From Burkholderia sp. SRS-46 (lineage in GTDB: Bacteria; Pseudomonadota; Gammaproteobacteria; Burkholderiales; Burkholderiaceae): 64,000 bases of DNA. The notes under the pieces were generated by a model, which did not search any database, was not told the origin of the DNA, and saw only the letters and a list, made by a program, of their open reading frames with translations. Where the stretch lies: NCBI RefSeq assembly GCF_004343775.1, contig NZ_PTXL01000001.1, positions 1,054,001 to 1,118,000 of the forward strand. Direction: 5' to 3'. A program made the translations under genes and the position numbers. This document shows, one piece after another, positions 28,536 to 37,509 of this stretch (position 1 is its first letter; the number at the start of each line of letters is the position of its first letter).

Positions 28536-30059
28536 ATGAACGTTGCTGATCGCAGGCCGCTGCCGTGCCCGTCCGACTGGACCTTCGAGCTGCTCGAGGA
28601 ATACGACACGCATATCGCGCAGGTGGCCGAGCAGTATGAACTCGACATCTACCCGATCCAGCTCGAGCTGATCAGCGCCGAGCAGATGATGGACGCGTAC
28701 GCGTCGGTCGGGATGCCGGTCAACTACCGGCACTGGTCGTTCGGCAAGCATTTCCTGTCGACCGAGAAGAGCTACCGCCGCGGCCAGATGGGTCTCGCGT
28801 ACGAGATCGTCATCAACTCGAACCCGTGCATCGCGTACCTGATGGAAGAGAACACGATGACGATGCAGGCGCTCGTCATCGCGCATGCGGCCTACGGGCA
28901 CAACTCGTTCTTCAAGGGCAACTACCTGTTCCGCTTGTGGACCGACGCGCACGCGATCATCGACTACCTCGTCTACGCGAAGAACTACGTCGCCGAATGC
29001 GAGGAGCGCTTCGGCCTCGATCGCGTCGAGGAGCTGCTCGACTCGTGCCACGCGCTGATGAACTACGGCGTCGACCGCTACAAGCGGCCGCAGAAACCGT
29101 CGCTGTCGAAGGAATCGGCGCTGCGCCGCGAGCGCGAGGCATACATGCAGTCGCAGATCAACGAGCTGTGGCGCACGCTGCCGAACCGCAAGCCCGAGCT
29201 GGCCGAGGAGCAGGAAGAGCGCTATCCGCCGGAGCCGCAGGAGAACCTGCTGTATTTCGCGGAGAAGAACGCGCCGCTGCTCGAGCCGTGGGAGCGGGAA
29301 GTGATCCGCATCGTGCGCAAGATCGGCCAGTACTTCTATCCGCAGCGGCAGACGCAGGTGATGAACGAAGGCTGGGCGACGTTCTGGCATTACACGCTGC
29401 TCAATACCCTGTACAACCAGGGCAAGCTGGAAGACGGCTTCATGATGGAGTTCCTCCATTCGCACAGCAACGTGATCTACCAGCCGCCCGTCACGAAGCC
29501 GTACTACAGCGGGATCAACCCGTATGCGCTGGGCTTCTCGATGATGAGCGACATCCGGCGCATCTGCGAAGCGCCGACGGACGAGGACTACAAGTGGTTC
29601 CCCGAGCTCGCGGGCAGCCCGTGGCTGCCGGCGCTGCATTACGCGATGCGCAATTTCAAGGACGAGAGCTTCATCGCGCAATACCTGTCGCCGCACCTGA
29701 TCCGCGAGATGCGGCTGTTCTCGGTGCTCGACGACGACATGCGCGATTCGCTCGAGGTGTCGGCGATCCACGACGACTTCGGCTACCAGTACGTGCGGCA
29801 GGCGCTGTCGCGGCAGTACGACATCCATCATCGCGAGCCGAACATCCAGGTGTGGGCGGTCAACACGCGCGGCGATCGCAGCCTCACGCTGCGCCACTTC
29901 ATGACCGACAACCGGCACCTGTCGAACGACAGCGACGAGGTGCTCAAGCACATGGCGCGGCTGTGGCAGTTCGACGTGTACCTGGAAAGCGTCGACGAGG
30001 CGGGCACCGTGCGCAAGCGCTACGAGTGCCGCTATACGCCGCCCGAGGTGCGCCTGTGA
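28536..30059 (+). CDS. spoVR: SpoVR family protein
   Basis: 507-aa cytoplasmic protein of the SpoVR/YcgB family, third gene of the prkA-yeaH-spoVR module. Conserved blocks are visible: LPCPSDWTFELLEEYD, QLELISAEQMMDAYASVGMP, HAAYGHNSFFKGNYLF, MNEGWATFWHYTLLNTLY and RHFMTDNRHLSNDSDEVLKH. I choose ATG 28536, which has AAGGAAG upstream and gives the usual length. An alternative ATG at 28380 overlaps the yeaH stop (ATGA) and would add 52 residues of low-complexity, non-conserved sequence; that overlap could still serve re-initiation. The molecular activity is unknown. In Bacillus the founding member affects spore cortex, but this organism does not sporulate. Confidence 0.92.
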   Translation: MNVADRRPLPCPSDWTFELLEEYDTHIAQVAEQYELDIYPIQLELISAEQMMDAYASVGMPVNYRHWSFGKHFLSTEKSYRRGQMGLAYEIVINSNPCIAYLMEENTMTMQALVIAHAAYGHNSFFKGNYLFRLWTDAHAIIDYLVYAKNYVAECEERFGLDRVEELLDSCHALMNYGVDRYKRPQKPSLSKESALRREREAYMQSQINELWRTLPNRKPELAEEQEERYPPEPQENLLYFAEKNAPLLEPWEREVIRIVRKIGQYFYPQRQTQVMNEGWATFWHYTLLNTLYNQGKLEDGFMMEFLHSHSNVIYQPPVTKPYYSGINPYALGFSMMSDIRRICEAPTDEDYKWFPELAGSPWLPALHYAMRNFKDESFIAQYLSPHLIREMRLFSVLDDDMRDSLEVSAIHDDFGYQYVRQALSRQYDIHHREPNIQVWAVNTRGDRSLTLRHFMTDNRHLSNDSDEVLKHMARLWQFDVYLESVDEAGTVRKRYECRYTPPEVRL

Positions 30060-30092
30060 GCGGCATGCGGTAGCGCGCCCCGACCGCATTCG

Positions 30093-30117
30093 ACGCCAGC
30101 CTTCGGGCTGGCGTTTT
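30093..30117 (+). terminator. Rho-independent terminator after spoVR
   Basis: Stem ACGCCAGCC / GGCTGGCGT with a UUCG-type tetraloop (TTCG) followed by TTT. It ends the prkA-yeaH-spoVR operon 33 bp after the spoVR stop. Confidence 0.92.
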
Positions 30118-30299
30118 CGTATGACGACCGGATGTCGGGGGAAAAATTTTCTCCATCCGGGTGAATCCGGAGAGCCCTTTACATCGCGTTTCGCTAAAAT
30201 CCGATGGCGCCGTGCGCCAGAACCGGTGCCACGCGCTTCCGCACGCGGCGGTGTCGCAGCCGTCACGCCCAAAAGCACTACAAAGGAACAGACCAACCC

Positions 30300-31604
30300 A
30301 TGGACGTCCAGACCGACCAAGCCGTGCCGTCCGCGCACGACACCCGGCGGCGCGTGTTCGCCATCGTCGGCGCCTCGTCGGGCAACCTCGTCGAGTGGTT
30401 CGACTTCTACATCTACTCGTTCTGCGCGCTGTACTTCGCGCCCGCGTTCTTCCCGAGCGGCAACACGACGACACAGCTGCTGAACACCGCCGGCGTGTTC
30501 GCGGCCGGCTTCCTGATGCGCCCGATCGGCGGCTGGCTGTTCGGCCGCATCGCCGACCGTCACGGCCGCCGCGCCGCGATGATGATCTCGGTGCTGATGA
30601 TGTGCGGCGGCTCGCTCGTGATCGCGGTGCTGCCGACCTATGCGCAGATCGGCGCGTTCGCGCCGCTGCTGCTGCTGGTCGCGCGGCTGTTCCAGGGCCT
30701 GTCGGTGGGCGGCGAATACGGCACGAGCGCGACCTACATGAGTGAAGTCGCGCTGAAGGGGCGGCGCGGCTTCTTCGCGTCGTTCCAGTACGTGACGCTG
30801 ATCGGCGGCCAGCTGTGCGCGCTGCTCGTGCTCGTGATCCTGCAGCAGACGCTGTCGACCGCGGAGCTGAAGGCGTGGGGCTGGCGCATTCCGTTCGTCG
30901 TCGGCGCGGCGGCCGCGCTGGTCTCGCTGTACCTGCGCAAGTCGCTCGACGAGACCTCCACCAGCGCGTCGCGCGACAAGAAGGATGCGGGCACGATCCG
31001 CGGCGTGTGGCAGCACAAGGGCGCGTTCTTCACGGTGGTCGGCTTCACGGCCGGCGGCTCGCTGATCTTCTACACGTTCACCACGTACATGCAGAAGTAC
31101 CTCGTGAACACGGCCGGCATGCACGCGAAGACGGCCAGCAACGTGATGACCGTCGCGCTGCTCGTCTACATGCTGCTGCAGCCGGTGTTCGGCGCGCTGT
31201 CCGACCGGATCGGCCGCCGCATGTCGATGATCCTGTTCGGCGCGTGCTCGGTGATCGGCACGGTGCCGCTGATGCATGCGCTGAAGGACGTGCAGAGCCC
31301 GGTCGCGGCGTTCGTGCTGATCACGGTCGCGCTCGCGATCGTCAGCTTCTACACGTCGATCAGCGGCCTGATCAAGGCCGAGATGTTCCCGCCCGAAGTG
31401 CGCGCGATGGGCGTCGGCCTGTCGTATGCGGTCGCGAACGCGATCTTCGGCGGCTCGGCCGAGTACGTCGCGCTGTGGTTCAAGTCGATCGGCAGCGAGG
31501 AGACGTTCTACTGGTACGTCACCGCGCTGTGCGCGATCTCGCTGATCGTGTCGTGGCGGATGCGCGATCCGAGCAAGGAAGGGTACCTGCGTCACGAGCC
31601 GTGA
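30300..31604 (+). CDS. kgtP: MFS dicarboxylate:H+ symporter, alpha-ketoglutarate permease type
   Basis: 434-aa inner-membrane symporter with twelve predicted helices, predicted to import alpha-ketoglutarate or a similar acid. [33 protein letters not shown] (loop 2-3), [17 protein letters not shown] and a second DRIGRRMSM loop are canonical for KgtP in the metabolite:H+ symporter family. ATG 30300 gives [18 protein letters not shown]; an AAGGAAC site lies about 14 bases upstream, a little far. It is monocistronic between two terminators. The substrate is assigned by family resemblance and length (E. coli KgtP is about 432 aa). Confidence 0.86.
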   Translation: MDVQTDQAVPSAHDTRRRVFAIVGASSGNLVEWFDFYIYSFCALYFAPAFFPSGNTTTQLLNTAGVFAAGFLMRPIGGWLFGRIADRHGRRAAMMISVLMMCGGSLVIAVLPTYAQIGAFAPLLLLVARLFQGLSVGGEYGTSATYMSEVALKGRRGFFASFQYVTLIGGQLCALLVLVILQQTLSTAELKAWGWRIPFVVGAAAALVSLYLRKSLDETSTSASRDKKDAGTIRGVWQHKGAFFTVVGFTAGGSLIFYTFTTYMQKYLVNTAGMHAKTASNVMTVALLVYMLLQPVFGALSDRIGRRMSMILFGACSVIGTVPLMHALKDVQSPVAAFVLITVALAIVSFYTSISGLIKAEMFPPEVRAMGVGLSYAVANAIFGGSAEYVALWFKSIGSEETFYWYVTALCAISLIVSWRMRDPSKEGYLRHEP

Positions 31605-31635
31605 TCGGTCGCGGATCGGCTCCGGCATCATGATC

Positions 31636-31666
31636 AACGTCCCGCCAGCTGGCGGGACGTTTTTTT
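31636..31666 (+). terminator. Rho-independent terminator after kgtP
   Basis: A perfect 11-bp stem (AACGTCCCGCC / GGCGGGACGTT, loop AGCT) followed by a T run, 32 bp after the kgtP stop. Confidence 0.95.
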
Positions 31667-31897
31667 GGGGTCTGCAAGATGGCTTCAGGGCCGCCGCGTC
31701 TAAATCGGTCGGTAATTTAAGGGACGGATTCAGTCGCGCTGAGGTATGAGCTAAATCGATTGATTCCCTCAAAAAATATCAATATCAATCACGCCTGACG
31801 TCCCGCACAATCGCCATCGATCCCGGCTGCAAGGCGGAGAGCCCGTGACGGGCCTGCCGCGAAGCCGGCGAAGATCCATGCAAGGGAGAGCAAAACG

Positions 31898-33010
31898 ATG
31901 ACGACACGACGTCAGATACTGAAGCGCGGCCTGGTCGCGTCGGGCTCCGCGCTGCTGGCCGGTGCGGTGGGCAGCGCATGGAGCGGCGCGGCCCGCGCCG
32001 CGCAAGGCGCGACGTGGCACATGCCGGACGAGGGCGCGCCGCACGCGGCGACCTGGATGGCGTTCGGCCCGAGCGAGGACATCTGGGGCGCGCGGCTGTT
32101 GCCCGTCGTCCGCGAGAACCTGGCGGCCGTCGCGAAGGCGATCGCCGCGCACGAGCCGGTCAGGATGCTGGTGCGGGAGCAGGACTACGCGATCGCGTCC
32201 CGCCTGTGCGGTGCATCGGTCGAGCTCGTGCAGCATCCGGTCGACGATCTGTGGATGCGCGACACCGGGCCCGTGTTCGTGAAGCAGGCGTCAGGCCAGC
32301 TCGGCGGCGTGAACTTCAATTTCAACGGCTGGGGCAACAAGCAGGAACACGACCAGGACGCGGAAGTGGCGCCGTTCGTGGCCGAGCGCGCCGGCGCGCG
32401 GCTGCTCGACACGCGGCTGGTGCTGGAAGGCGGCGGCATCGAGGTGGACGGCGAAGGGACGGCGATCATCACGCGCAGCTGCGTGCTGAACCCGAACCGG
32501 AATCCGGGTGTCAGCCAGGCGCAGTGCGAGGCCGAGTTGAGCCGCCTGCTCGGGCTGAAGAAGATCATCTGGCTGCCGGGCATCGCGGGCAAGGACATCA
32601 CCGACGGGCATACCGATTTCTATGCGCGCTTCGCGAGTCCGGGCGTCGTGGTGGCCGGGCTCGACCCGGATCCGTCGTCCTACGACCACGCCGTCACGCG
32701 GCGGCATCTGGAGATCCTGCGGCAGTCGACCGACGCGAAGGGGCGGGCGCTGAAGGTCGTGGTGCTGCCGGGGCCGAAAACCGTGCGGCGCAAATACGAG
32801 AACGCGGAGTTCGCGGCCGGCTACATCAACTTCTACGTCTGCAATCGCGCGGTGATCGCGCCGGCATTCGGCGACAGCCGGGCCGACCGCAATACGCGCG
32901 ATACGCTCGTCGACCTGTTCCCGGGCCGCGAGGTCATTCAACTGGACATCGACGGCATCGCCGCGGGCGGCGGCGGCATCCACTGCACGACCCAGCAGCA
33001 GCCGGCCTGA
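31898..33010 (+). CDS. agmatine deiminase/peptidylarginine deiminase family protein, Tat-exported
   Basis: 370-aa enzyme of the guanidino-group deiminase family (PF04371), predicted to hydrolyse agmatine to N-carbamoylputrescine plus ammonia, or a related substrate. Catalytic blocks are intact: DDLWMRDTGPVFV, LVLEGGGIEVDGEG, DGHTDFYARF and the nucleophile Cys363 in GGGGIHCTTQQQP. The N-terminus MTTRRQILKRGLVASG followed by a hydrophobic run and ARA is a twin-arginine signal, so the enzyme is exported folded. Cytoplasmic AguA proteins lack this. A paralogue with a lipoprotein signal lies 152 bp downstream, and the pair is probably one unit. Substrate specificity beyond the family is uncertain. 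Confidence 0.88.
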   Translation: MTTRRQILKRGLVASGSALLAGAVGSAWSGAARAAQGATWHMPDEGAPHAATWMAFGPSEDIWGARLLPVVRENLAAVAKAIAAHEPVRMLVREQDYAIASRLCGASVELVQHPVDDLWMRDTGPVFVKQASGQLGGVNFNFNGWGNKQEHDQDAEVAPFVAERAGARLLDTRLVLEGGGIEVDGEGTAIITRSCVLNPNRNPGVSQAQCEAELSRLLGLKKIIWLPGIAGKDITDGHTDFYARFASPGVVVAGLDPDPSSYDHAVTRRHLEILRQSTDAKGRALKVVVLPGPKTVRRKYENAEFAAGYINFYVCNRAVIAPAFGDSRADRNTRDTLVDLFPGREVIQLDIDGIAAGGGGIHCTTQQQPA

Positions 33011-33162
33011 GCGCGGAAGCGGGTTGGCCCCACCTGGCCGGCCCGCACGCGGGCTGCGGGCCGCATATCAATCCGGACAACTGATGAACAACGCGGAATC
33101 CGTCCGATTGGACGAATACCGGTGGGCGCGCACGCGCACCGGCCGCGAAATGGAGTGAATAG

Positions 33163-34638
33163 ATGACGACGAACGGCAACAAGGCAAGCGAGCAGGAGCG
33201 CGCCCGGCGCATGCCGGATACGGGCCGCCGCGGTTTCATGCGGCTGTCGGCCGCCTGGCTGGGCATGCCGCTGCTGGGCAGCCTGGCCGCGTGCGGCGGC
33301 GAGGGGGCGTCGGACTCGGCATCGCCGCCGCGCACGCTGCCGTCGGCGCGACGGGCCGCGTACCGGCTGCCGGCCGAGGATGCGCCGCATGCGTCGACCT
33401 ACATGGCCTTCGCGTCCGGCGCGGCAGGCATCTGGACACCGGTCACGTCGCAGAGCACGAATGCCGGCATCGACCGGGTTCGCGCCGACCTGATGGACGT
33501 CGCGAAGGCGATCGGCACGTTCGAACCGGTCAACATGCTGGTGCTGCCGGCCGACCTCGATGCGGCCCGGGCGCTGCTCGCGACCGCGAGCGCGGCGAAC
33601 CCCGACCTGCATGCGCGCTATGCGGCGCGCGGCGCGGGCGCGGGCTCGGGCGGGATCAACCTGGTTGCGCTCGCCGACGGCTTCGACGATTTCTGGGTGC
33701 GTGACACGGGCTGCGTGTTCGTCAGGGATACGGCGAACGGCAATGCGCTGGGCGCCGTCGACTTCAATTTCAACGGCTGGGGCAACGCGAATACCGACGG
33801 CGCGGGCCTGCCTCCGGGGACGCCGGTCGCGGCCGCGAGCAACCGGTCGAAGGCAGGCAAGTTCTTCCAGCCGTTCGGCCGCGACAGCGCGGTGGCGGGC
33901 TGGATGGCGCAGGCGCATGGCGCGACGCTGACCCGGAGCACGTTGACGCTCGAGGGCGGTGCGATCGAATTCGACGGCGATGCGACGGCGATCCTCACGG
34001 AATCCGCCGTGCTGCACGTGAACCGGAATCCACAGCTGTTCGACATCCCGAACGGCTCGATCGCCGACGCGACGCTGCTGCCGACGGCCCGGGATACCGT
34101 GCTCGCCGAACTGCAGCGCACGCTCGGCGTGCGCAAGATCATCTGGCTGCCGGGCACCGCGACCTATCCGCGCGGCGTCGCGACACCGGCCGGCGAGAGC
34201 GACATCACGAACGGCCACGTCGATTTCTATGCGCGGTTTCTTGCGCCGGGCGTGGTCGCCTATTGCTACGACGCGGCGAACTCGACCGGCGAACAGGCAT
34301 TGACGGAGGTTCACCGGCAGCGCCTCGTGGGGCAGACCGACGCGAACGGGCGGCCGCTGCAGCTCGTCGAACTCGTGCCGCCGGCCAGCTACGGCACGTC
34401 TGCCGGCACGAGCCTGACCGAGCGCCAGAAGTCGAATTTCGCGGCCGGGTACATCAACTTCTACACCTGCAACGGCGCGATCGTCATGCCGAAGTTCAAC
34501 CACGACGCGTCCGATGCGGCCGCGATGGCCGCGATCCGGCCGTATGCGGGGAACCGGGCGATCGTCCAGGTCGATATTCTCGGCATCGCGTCGGGTGGCG
34601 GCGGCATTCACTGCGCGACGCGGGAAGTGCCGGCATGA
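33163..34638 (+). CDS. agmatine deiminase family lipoprotein (Tat plus lipobox)
   Basis: 491-aa paralogue of the preceding deiminase. The N-terminus has a twin-arginine motif (GRRGFMRLSA, 21-30) and then a lipobox GSLAAC with Cys44, so it is probably a Tat-dependent lipoprotein held in the outer or inner membrane. The catalytic parts are present: DDFWVRDTGCVFV, LTLEGGAIEFDGD, NGHVDFYARF and Cys484 in GGGGIHCATREVP. It is about 120 residues longer than its neighbour because of the leader, a segment around residues 100-160, and an insertion near 225-255 (FFQPFGRDSAVAGW region). It ends the pair and is followed by a terminator. Confidence 0.87.
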   Translation: MTTNGNKASEQERARRMPDTGRRGFMRLSAAWLGMPLLGSLAACGGEGASDSASPPRTLPSARRAAYRLPAEDAPHASTYMAFASGAAGIWTPVTSQSTNAGIDRVRADLMDVAKAIGTFEPVNMLVLPADLDAARALLATASAANPDLHARYAARGAGAGSGGINLVALADGFDDFWVRDTGCVFVRDTANGNALGAVDFNFNGWGNANTDGAGLPPGTPVAAASNRSKAGKFFQPFGRDSAVAGWMAQAHGATLTRSTLTLEGGAIEFDGDATAILTESAVLHVNRNPQLFDIPNGSIADATLLPTARDTVLAELQRTLGVRKIIWLPGTATYPRGVATPAGESDITNGHVDFYARFLAPGVVAYCYDAANSTGEQALTEVHRQRLVGQTDANGRPLQLVELVPPASYGTSAGTSLTERQKSNFAAGYINFYTCNGAIVMPKFNHDASDAAAMAAIRPYAGNRAIVQVDILGIASGGGGIHCATREVPA

Positions 34639-34767
34639 CGCCGTCGCGCGCTCGACTCGGCCCGGTCATGGCGTCATATCGATATCGAAATCGCTTCGTT
34701 GCTCGTGGCCCGCGATGTCCTTAATCTGAACCCGTAGTTCGTGTGACACCTCCTTGACTGGGATTCG

Positions 34768-34798
34768 CGCCCGCTGTTATCAGCGGGCGATTTTTTTT
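34768..34798 (+). terminator. Rho-independent terminator after the deiminase pair
   Basis: Stem CGCCCGCTG / CAGCGGGCG with loop TTAT, then A and eight T residues. It lies 130 bp after the second deiminase, within a 314-bp gap that is otherwise empty apart from the promoter region of the following hydrolase. Confidence 0.92.
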
Positions 34799-34952
34799 GT
34801 GTGGCGCCCGGCGCGCTGACCTATGCTGGTTCGTGCATGTTGCGTGCGATGCGCTTGCGTCGGACCCGACCGGCGCGGCGCGCTTCGACGTGTCGGCGCG
34901 CCGTGCGCATGTCGATTCGATGACACGTCGCGTCACGTCAAGGAGAACCACG

Positions 34953-35645
34953 ATGAGCAAACCCACGATCGTGCTCGTGCACGGCTTCTGGGGCGGCGCC
35001 GCGCACTGGGCGAAGGTGATCGTCGAACTCGCGCGCCTCGGGCATGCGTCGCTGCACGCGGTCGAGCTGCCGCTGACGTCGCTCGCGGACGACGCGGAAC
35101 GTACCCGCAGGATGGTCGCGCAGCAGCCGGGCCCGGTGCTGCTGGTCGGCCATTCGTACGGCGGCGCGGTGATCAGCGAGGCCGGCAACCTGCCGAACGT
35201 CGCGGGGCTCGTGTTCATCGCCGCGTTCGCGCCGGACGCGGGCGAAAGCCCCGGCGGGATCACGCAGGAACACCTGCCGGTGGCCGCGCCGAATCTCGCG
35301 CCGGACAGCGACGGCTATCTGTGGATCAAGCCCGACAAGTTTCACGAGAGTTTCTGCCAGGACCTGACGGCCGACGAAGCGCTCGTGATGGCCGTCACGC
35401 AGAAGGCGCCGGTGGCGAGCACCTTCGCGCAGGCCGTCAGCGTGCCCGCGTGGAAGTCGAAACCGTCGTGGTATCAGATCTCGAGCGACGACCGGATGAT
35501 CGCGCCGGAAAACCAGCAACGGATGGCGGCGCGCATGCAGCCGCGCAAGGCGATCACGCTCGCGGCAAGCCATGCGTCGCTCGCGTCGAAGCCGGTGGAG
35601 GTTGCCGCGCTGATCGACGAGGCCGCGACCGCGCTGGCCGCGTGA
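34953..35645 (+). CDS. alpha/beta hydrolase
   Basis: 230-aa cytoplasmic hydrolase of the single-domain alpha/beta type. The oxyanion region is IVLVHGFWGGAAHW, the nucleophile is Ser68 in VGHSYGGAV, and a C-terminal histidine lies in AASHASLASKP. The overall pattern resembles small esterase/hydroxynitrile-lyase-like hydrolases often annotated as signal-peptide-free carboxylesterases. ATG 34953 is preceded by AAGGAG, which decides the start; the frame is open 52 codons further upstream without a site. The substrate is unknown and the neighbours do not help. Confidence 0.86.
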   Translation: MSKPTIVLVHGFWGGAAHWAKVIVELARLGHASLHAVELPLTSLADDAERTRRMVAQQPGPVLLVGHSYGGAVISEAGNLPNVAGLVFIAAFAPDAGESPGGITQEHLPVAAPNLAPDSDGYLWIKPDKFHESFCQDLTADEALVMAVTQKAPVASTFAQAVSVPAWKSKPSWYQISSDDRMIAPENQQRMAARMQPRKAITLAASHASLASKPVEVAALIDEAATALAA

Positions 35646-35854
35646 CGAAGGGGCGGGGCGCACCGCCGCGCCGCGCCGCCCGGCCCGCCGCACGCCTTCA
35701 TCACGAAATCCGCAGAGCAAAGCACCATTTCTTGGTTCGGCCGCGGCAAGCACGCTGATACGGTAGCGGCTTCACGGCACCACCCGTCGTGAATTTCCTC
35801 GAACCGGGCCGCCGCGCGATCCGCGGCGGTTCTCATAACAATCAGGTCGTGCTC

Positions 35855-36670
35855 ATGAAATTCCACACGCTCGCCAGCTGGCTCGTCGGTGCCGCGCTCG
35901 TCGCCGCCGGCACCGCCGCACACGCAGACCGTCTCGACGACATCAAGAAGGCCGGCGTGCTGCGCGTCGCAACCTTCGACAGCAACCCGCCGTTCGGCTA
36001 CGTCGACGGGAAGACCAACCACATCGTCGGCCTCGACGTCGACTACGCGAAGGCGCTCGCCGACAAGCTCGGCGTGAAGCTGCAACTGCAGCCGACCAAT
36101 CCGGCGAACCGCATTCCGTTCCTGACTTCCGGCAAGGTCGACCTCGTGCTCGCGAACTTCACGATCACCGACGAGCGCGCGAAGCAGGTCGATTTCAGCA
36201 TTCCGTACTTCTCGTCGGGCCAGCAGTTCCTCGCGAAGAAGGGTGTGCTGAAGTCGGCCGAGCAGCTGAACGGCCTGCGGGTCGGCGCGGACAAGGGCAC
36301 GACGAACGAGATCACGCTGCGCGACAAGTATCCGAAAGCGACGATCGTCGCGTACGACGACACGCCGTTCGCGTTCGCCGCGCTGCGCGCGGGCAACGTG
36401 CAGGCGATCACGCAGGACGGGCCGAAGCTGATCGGCCTGCTCGCGAACGTGCCGGACAAGCAGAACTACGAGATTCCGGCGTTCACGATCTCGAACGACT
36501 ACATGGGCGTCGGCGTGCCGAAGGGCGAGACGCGCCTGCTCGGCTTCGTCAACGACACGCTGAAGGGGCTCGAGTCGAGCGGCCGCGCGACGCAGATCTA
36601 CGACGCGTGGTTCGGCCCGGCGACCAAGACGCCGCTCACGCGCATCTTCCGCATCGGCGACAAGACCTGA
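35855..36670 (+). CDS. polar amino acid ABC transporter, periplasmic binding protein
   Basis: 271-aa solute-binding protein of family 3 (PF00497-type). It has a Sec signal (MKFHTLASWLVGAALVAAG, cut after AHA), then DDIKKAGVLRVATFDSNPPF with GLDVDYAKALADKLGVKL, and the family signature TSGKVDLVLANFTITDERAK. It begins at ATG 35855 with a weak AGGT site; an upstream in-frame start would spoil the signal peptide. Two permease genes follow, but no ATPase gene. The ligand is probably a polar or acidic amino acid, not determinable from sequence. Confidence 0.9.
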   Translation: MKFHTLASWLVGAALVAAGTAAHADRLDDIKKAGVLRVATFDSNPPFGYVDGKTNHIVGLDVDYAKALADKLGVKLQLQPTNPANRIPFLTSGKVDLVLANFTITDERAKQVDFSIPYFSSGQQFLAKKGVLKSAEQLNGLRVGADKGTTNEITLRDKYPKATIVAYDDTPFAFAALRAGNVQAITQDGPKLIGLLANVPDKQNYEIPAFTISNDYMGVGVPKGETRLLGFVNDTLKGLESSGRATQIYDAWFGPATKTPLTRIFRIGDKT

Positions 36671-36784
36671 TGCGCGACCCCGGTGCCGCGATGTGCTGTG
36701 CGGCCGGCCCGGCCGGCGCGGGCGCCGCGGCGCCTCCCTGTTGACTTTCGATGATCGCGGGCGCCGCGCGCCCGCGCCCCATGC

Positions 36785-37507
36785 ATGCTCGGGTTGGCTC
36801 CCAAATATCTGTCCTGGCTCTGGCAGGGCTTCCTGCTGACGCTCGGCCTCGCGGCCGCGTCGGCCATCGCCGCGACCGCGCTCGGCCTCGTGCTCGCGAT
36901 CCTGCGCCACGCGCGTCACGGTGCGTGGCGCGCCGCCGCCGCGGCCTATGTCGTCACGTTCCGCAACACGCCGCTGCTCGTGCAGCTGCTGTTCTGGTAT
37001 TTCGGCGTCGCGTCGCTGCTGCCCGACACGTGGGTCGCGTGGCTGAACGCGCGCCATGCGTGGCAGGCGGGCCCGGTCACGCTTGCGTGGCCGTCGTTCG
37101 AATTCGTCGCGGGCTGGGTCGGGCTGAGCGCGTATACGGCCGCGTTCGTCGCCGAGGAGTGCGAGGCGGGCCTGCGCGGCGTGCCGGACGCGCAGCGCGA
37201 TGCCGCGCAGGCGCTCGGCCTCACGCCGCTGCAGGCGCTGCGCTACGTGATCCTGCCGCAGGCGGTGCGCATCGCGCTGCCGCCGCTGTTCGGGCAATGC
37301 ATGAACCTGGTGAAGAACTCGTCGCTGGCGATGGCGATCGGCGTCGCGGAGCTGTCGTACGCGTCGCGGCAGGTCGAGACGGAAACCTTCAAGACGTTCG
37401 CCGCGTTCGGCGTCGCGACCGTGCTGTACATCGGCGCGGCGGCCGCGATCGAGGCCGTCGCGTATGCGGCCGCGCAATGGCGCGACCGGCTCGGCGCGGG
37501 GCATTGA
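36785..37507 (+). CDS. amino acid ABC transporter permease (first subunit)
   Basis: 240-aa inner-membrane permease of the HisM/GltJ family with five or six helices. TFRNTPLLVQLLFWYFG is the family N-terminal block, and the EAA loop DAAQALGLTPLQALRYVILPQ is intact. The ATG at 36785 is chosen over an overlapping out-of-frame ATG at 36781. It lies 114 bp after the binding protein and only 2 bp before the second permease, so the two permeases are expressed together. A heterodimeric channel is expected; the ATPase must come from elsewhere. Confidence 0.9.
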   Translation: MLGLAPKYLSWLWQGFLLTLGLAAASAIAATALGLVLAILRHARHGAWRAAAAAYVVTFRNTPLLVQLLFWYFGVASLLPDTWVAWLNARHAWQAGPVTLAWPSFEFVAGWVGLSAYTAAFVAEECEAGLRGVPDAQRDAAQALGLTPLQALRYVILPQAVRIALPPLFGQCMNLVKNSSLAMAIGVAELSYASRQVETETFKTFAAFGVATVLYIGAAAAIEAVAYAAAQWRDRLGAGH

Positions 37508-37509
37508 CG

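Noticed and set aside
28335..31772. A 1145-codon minus-strand open frame opposite spoVR and kgtP
   Set aside because: It crosses two terminators and has shadow-type composition; the plus-strand genes are well-known families.
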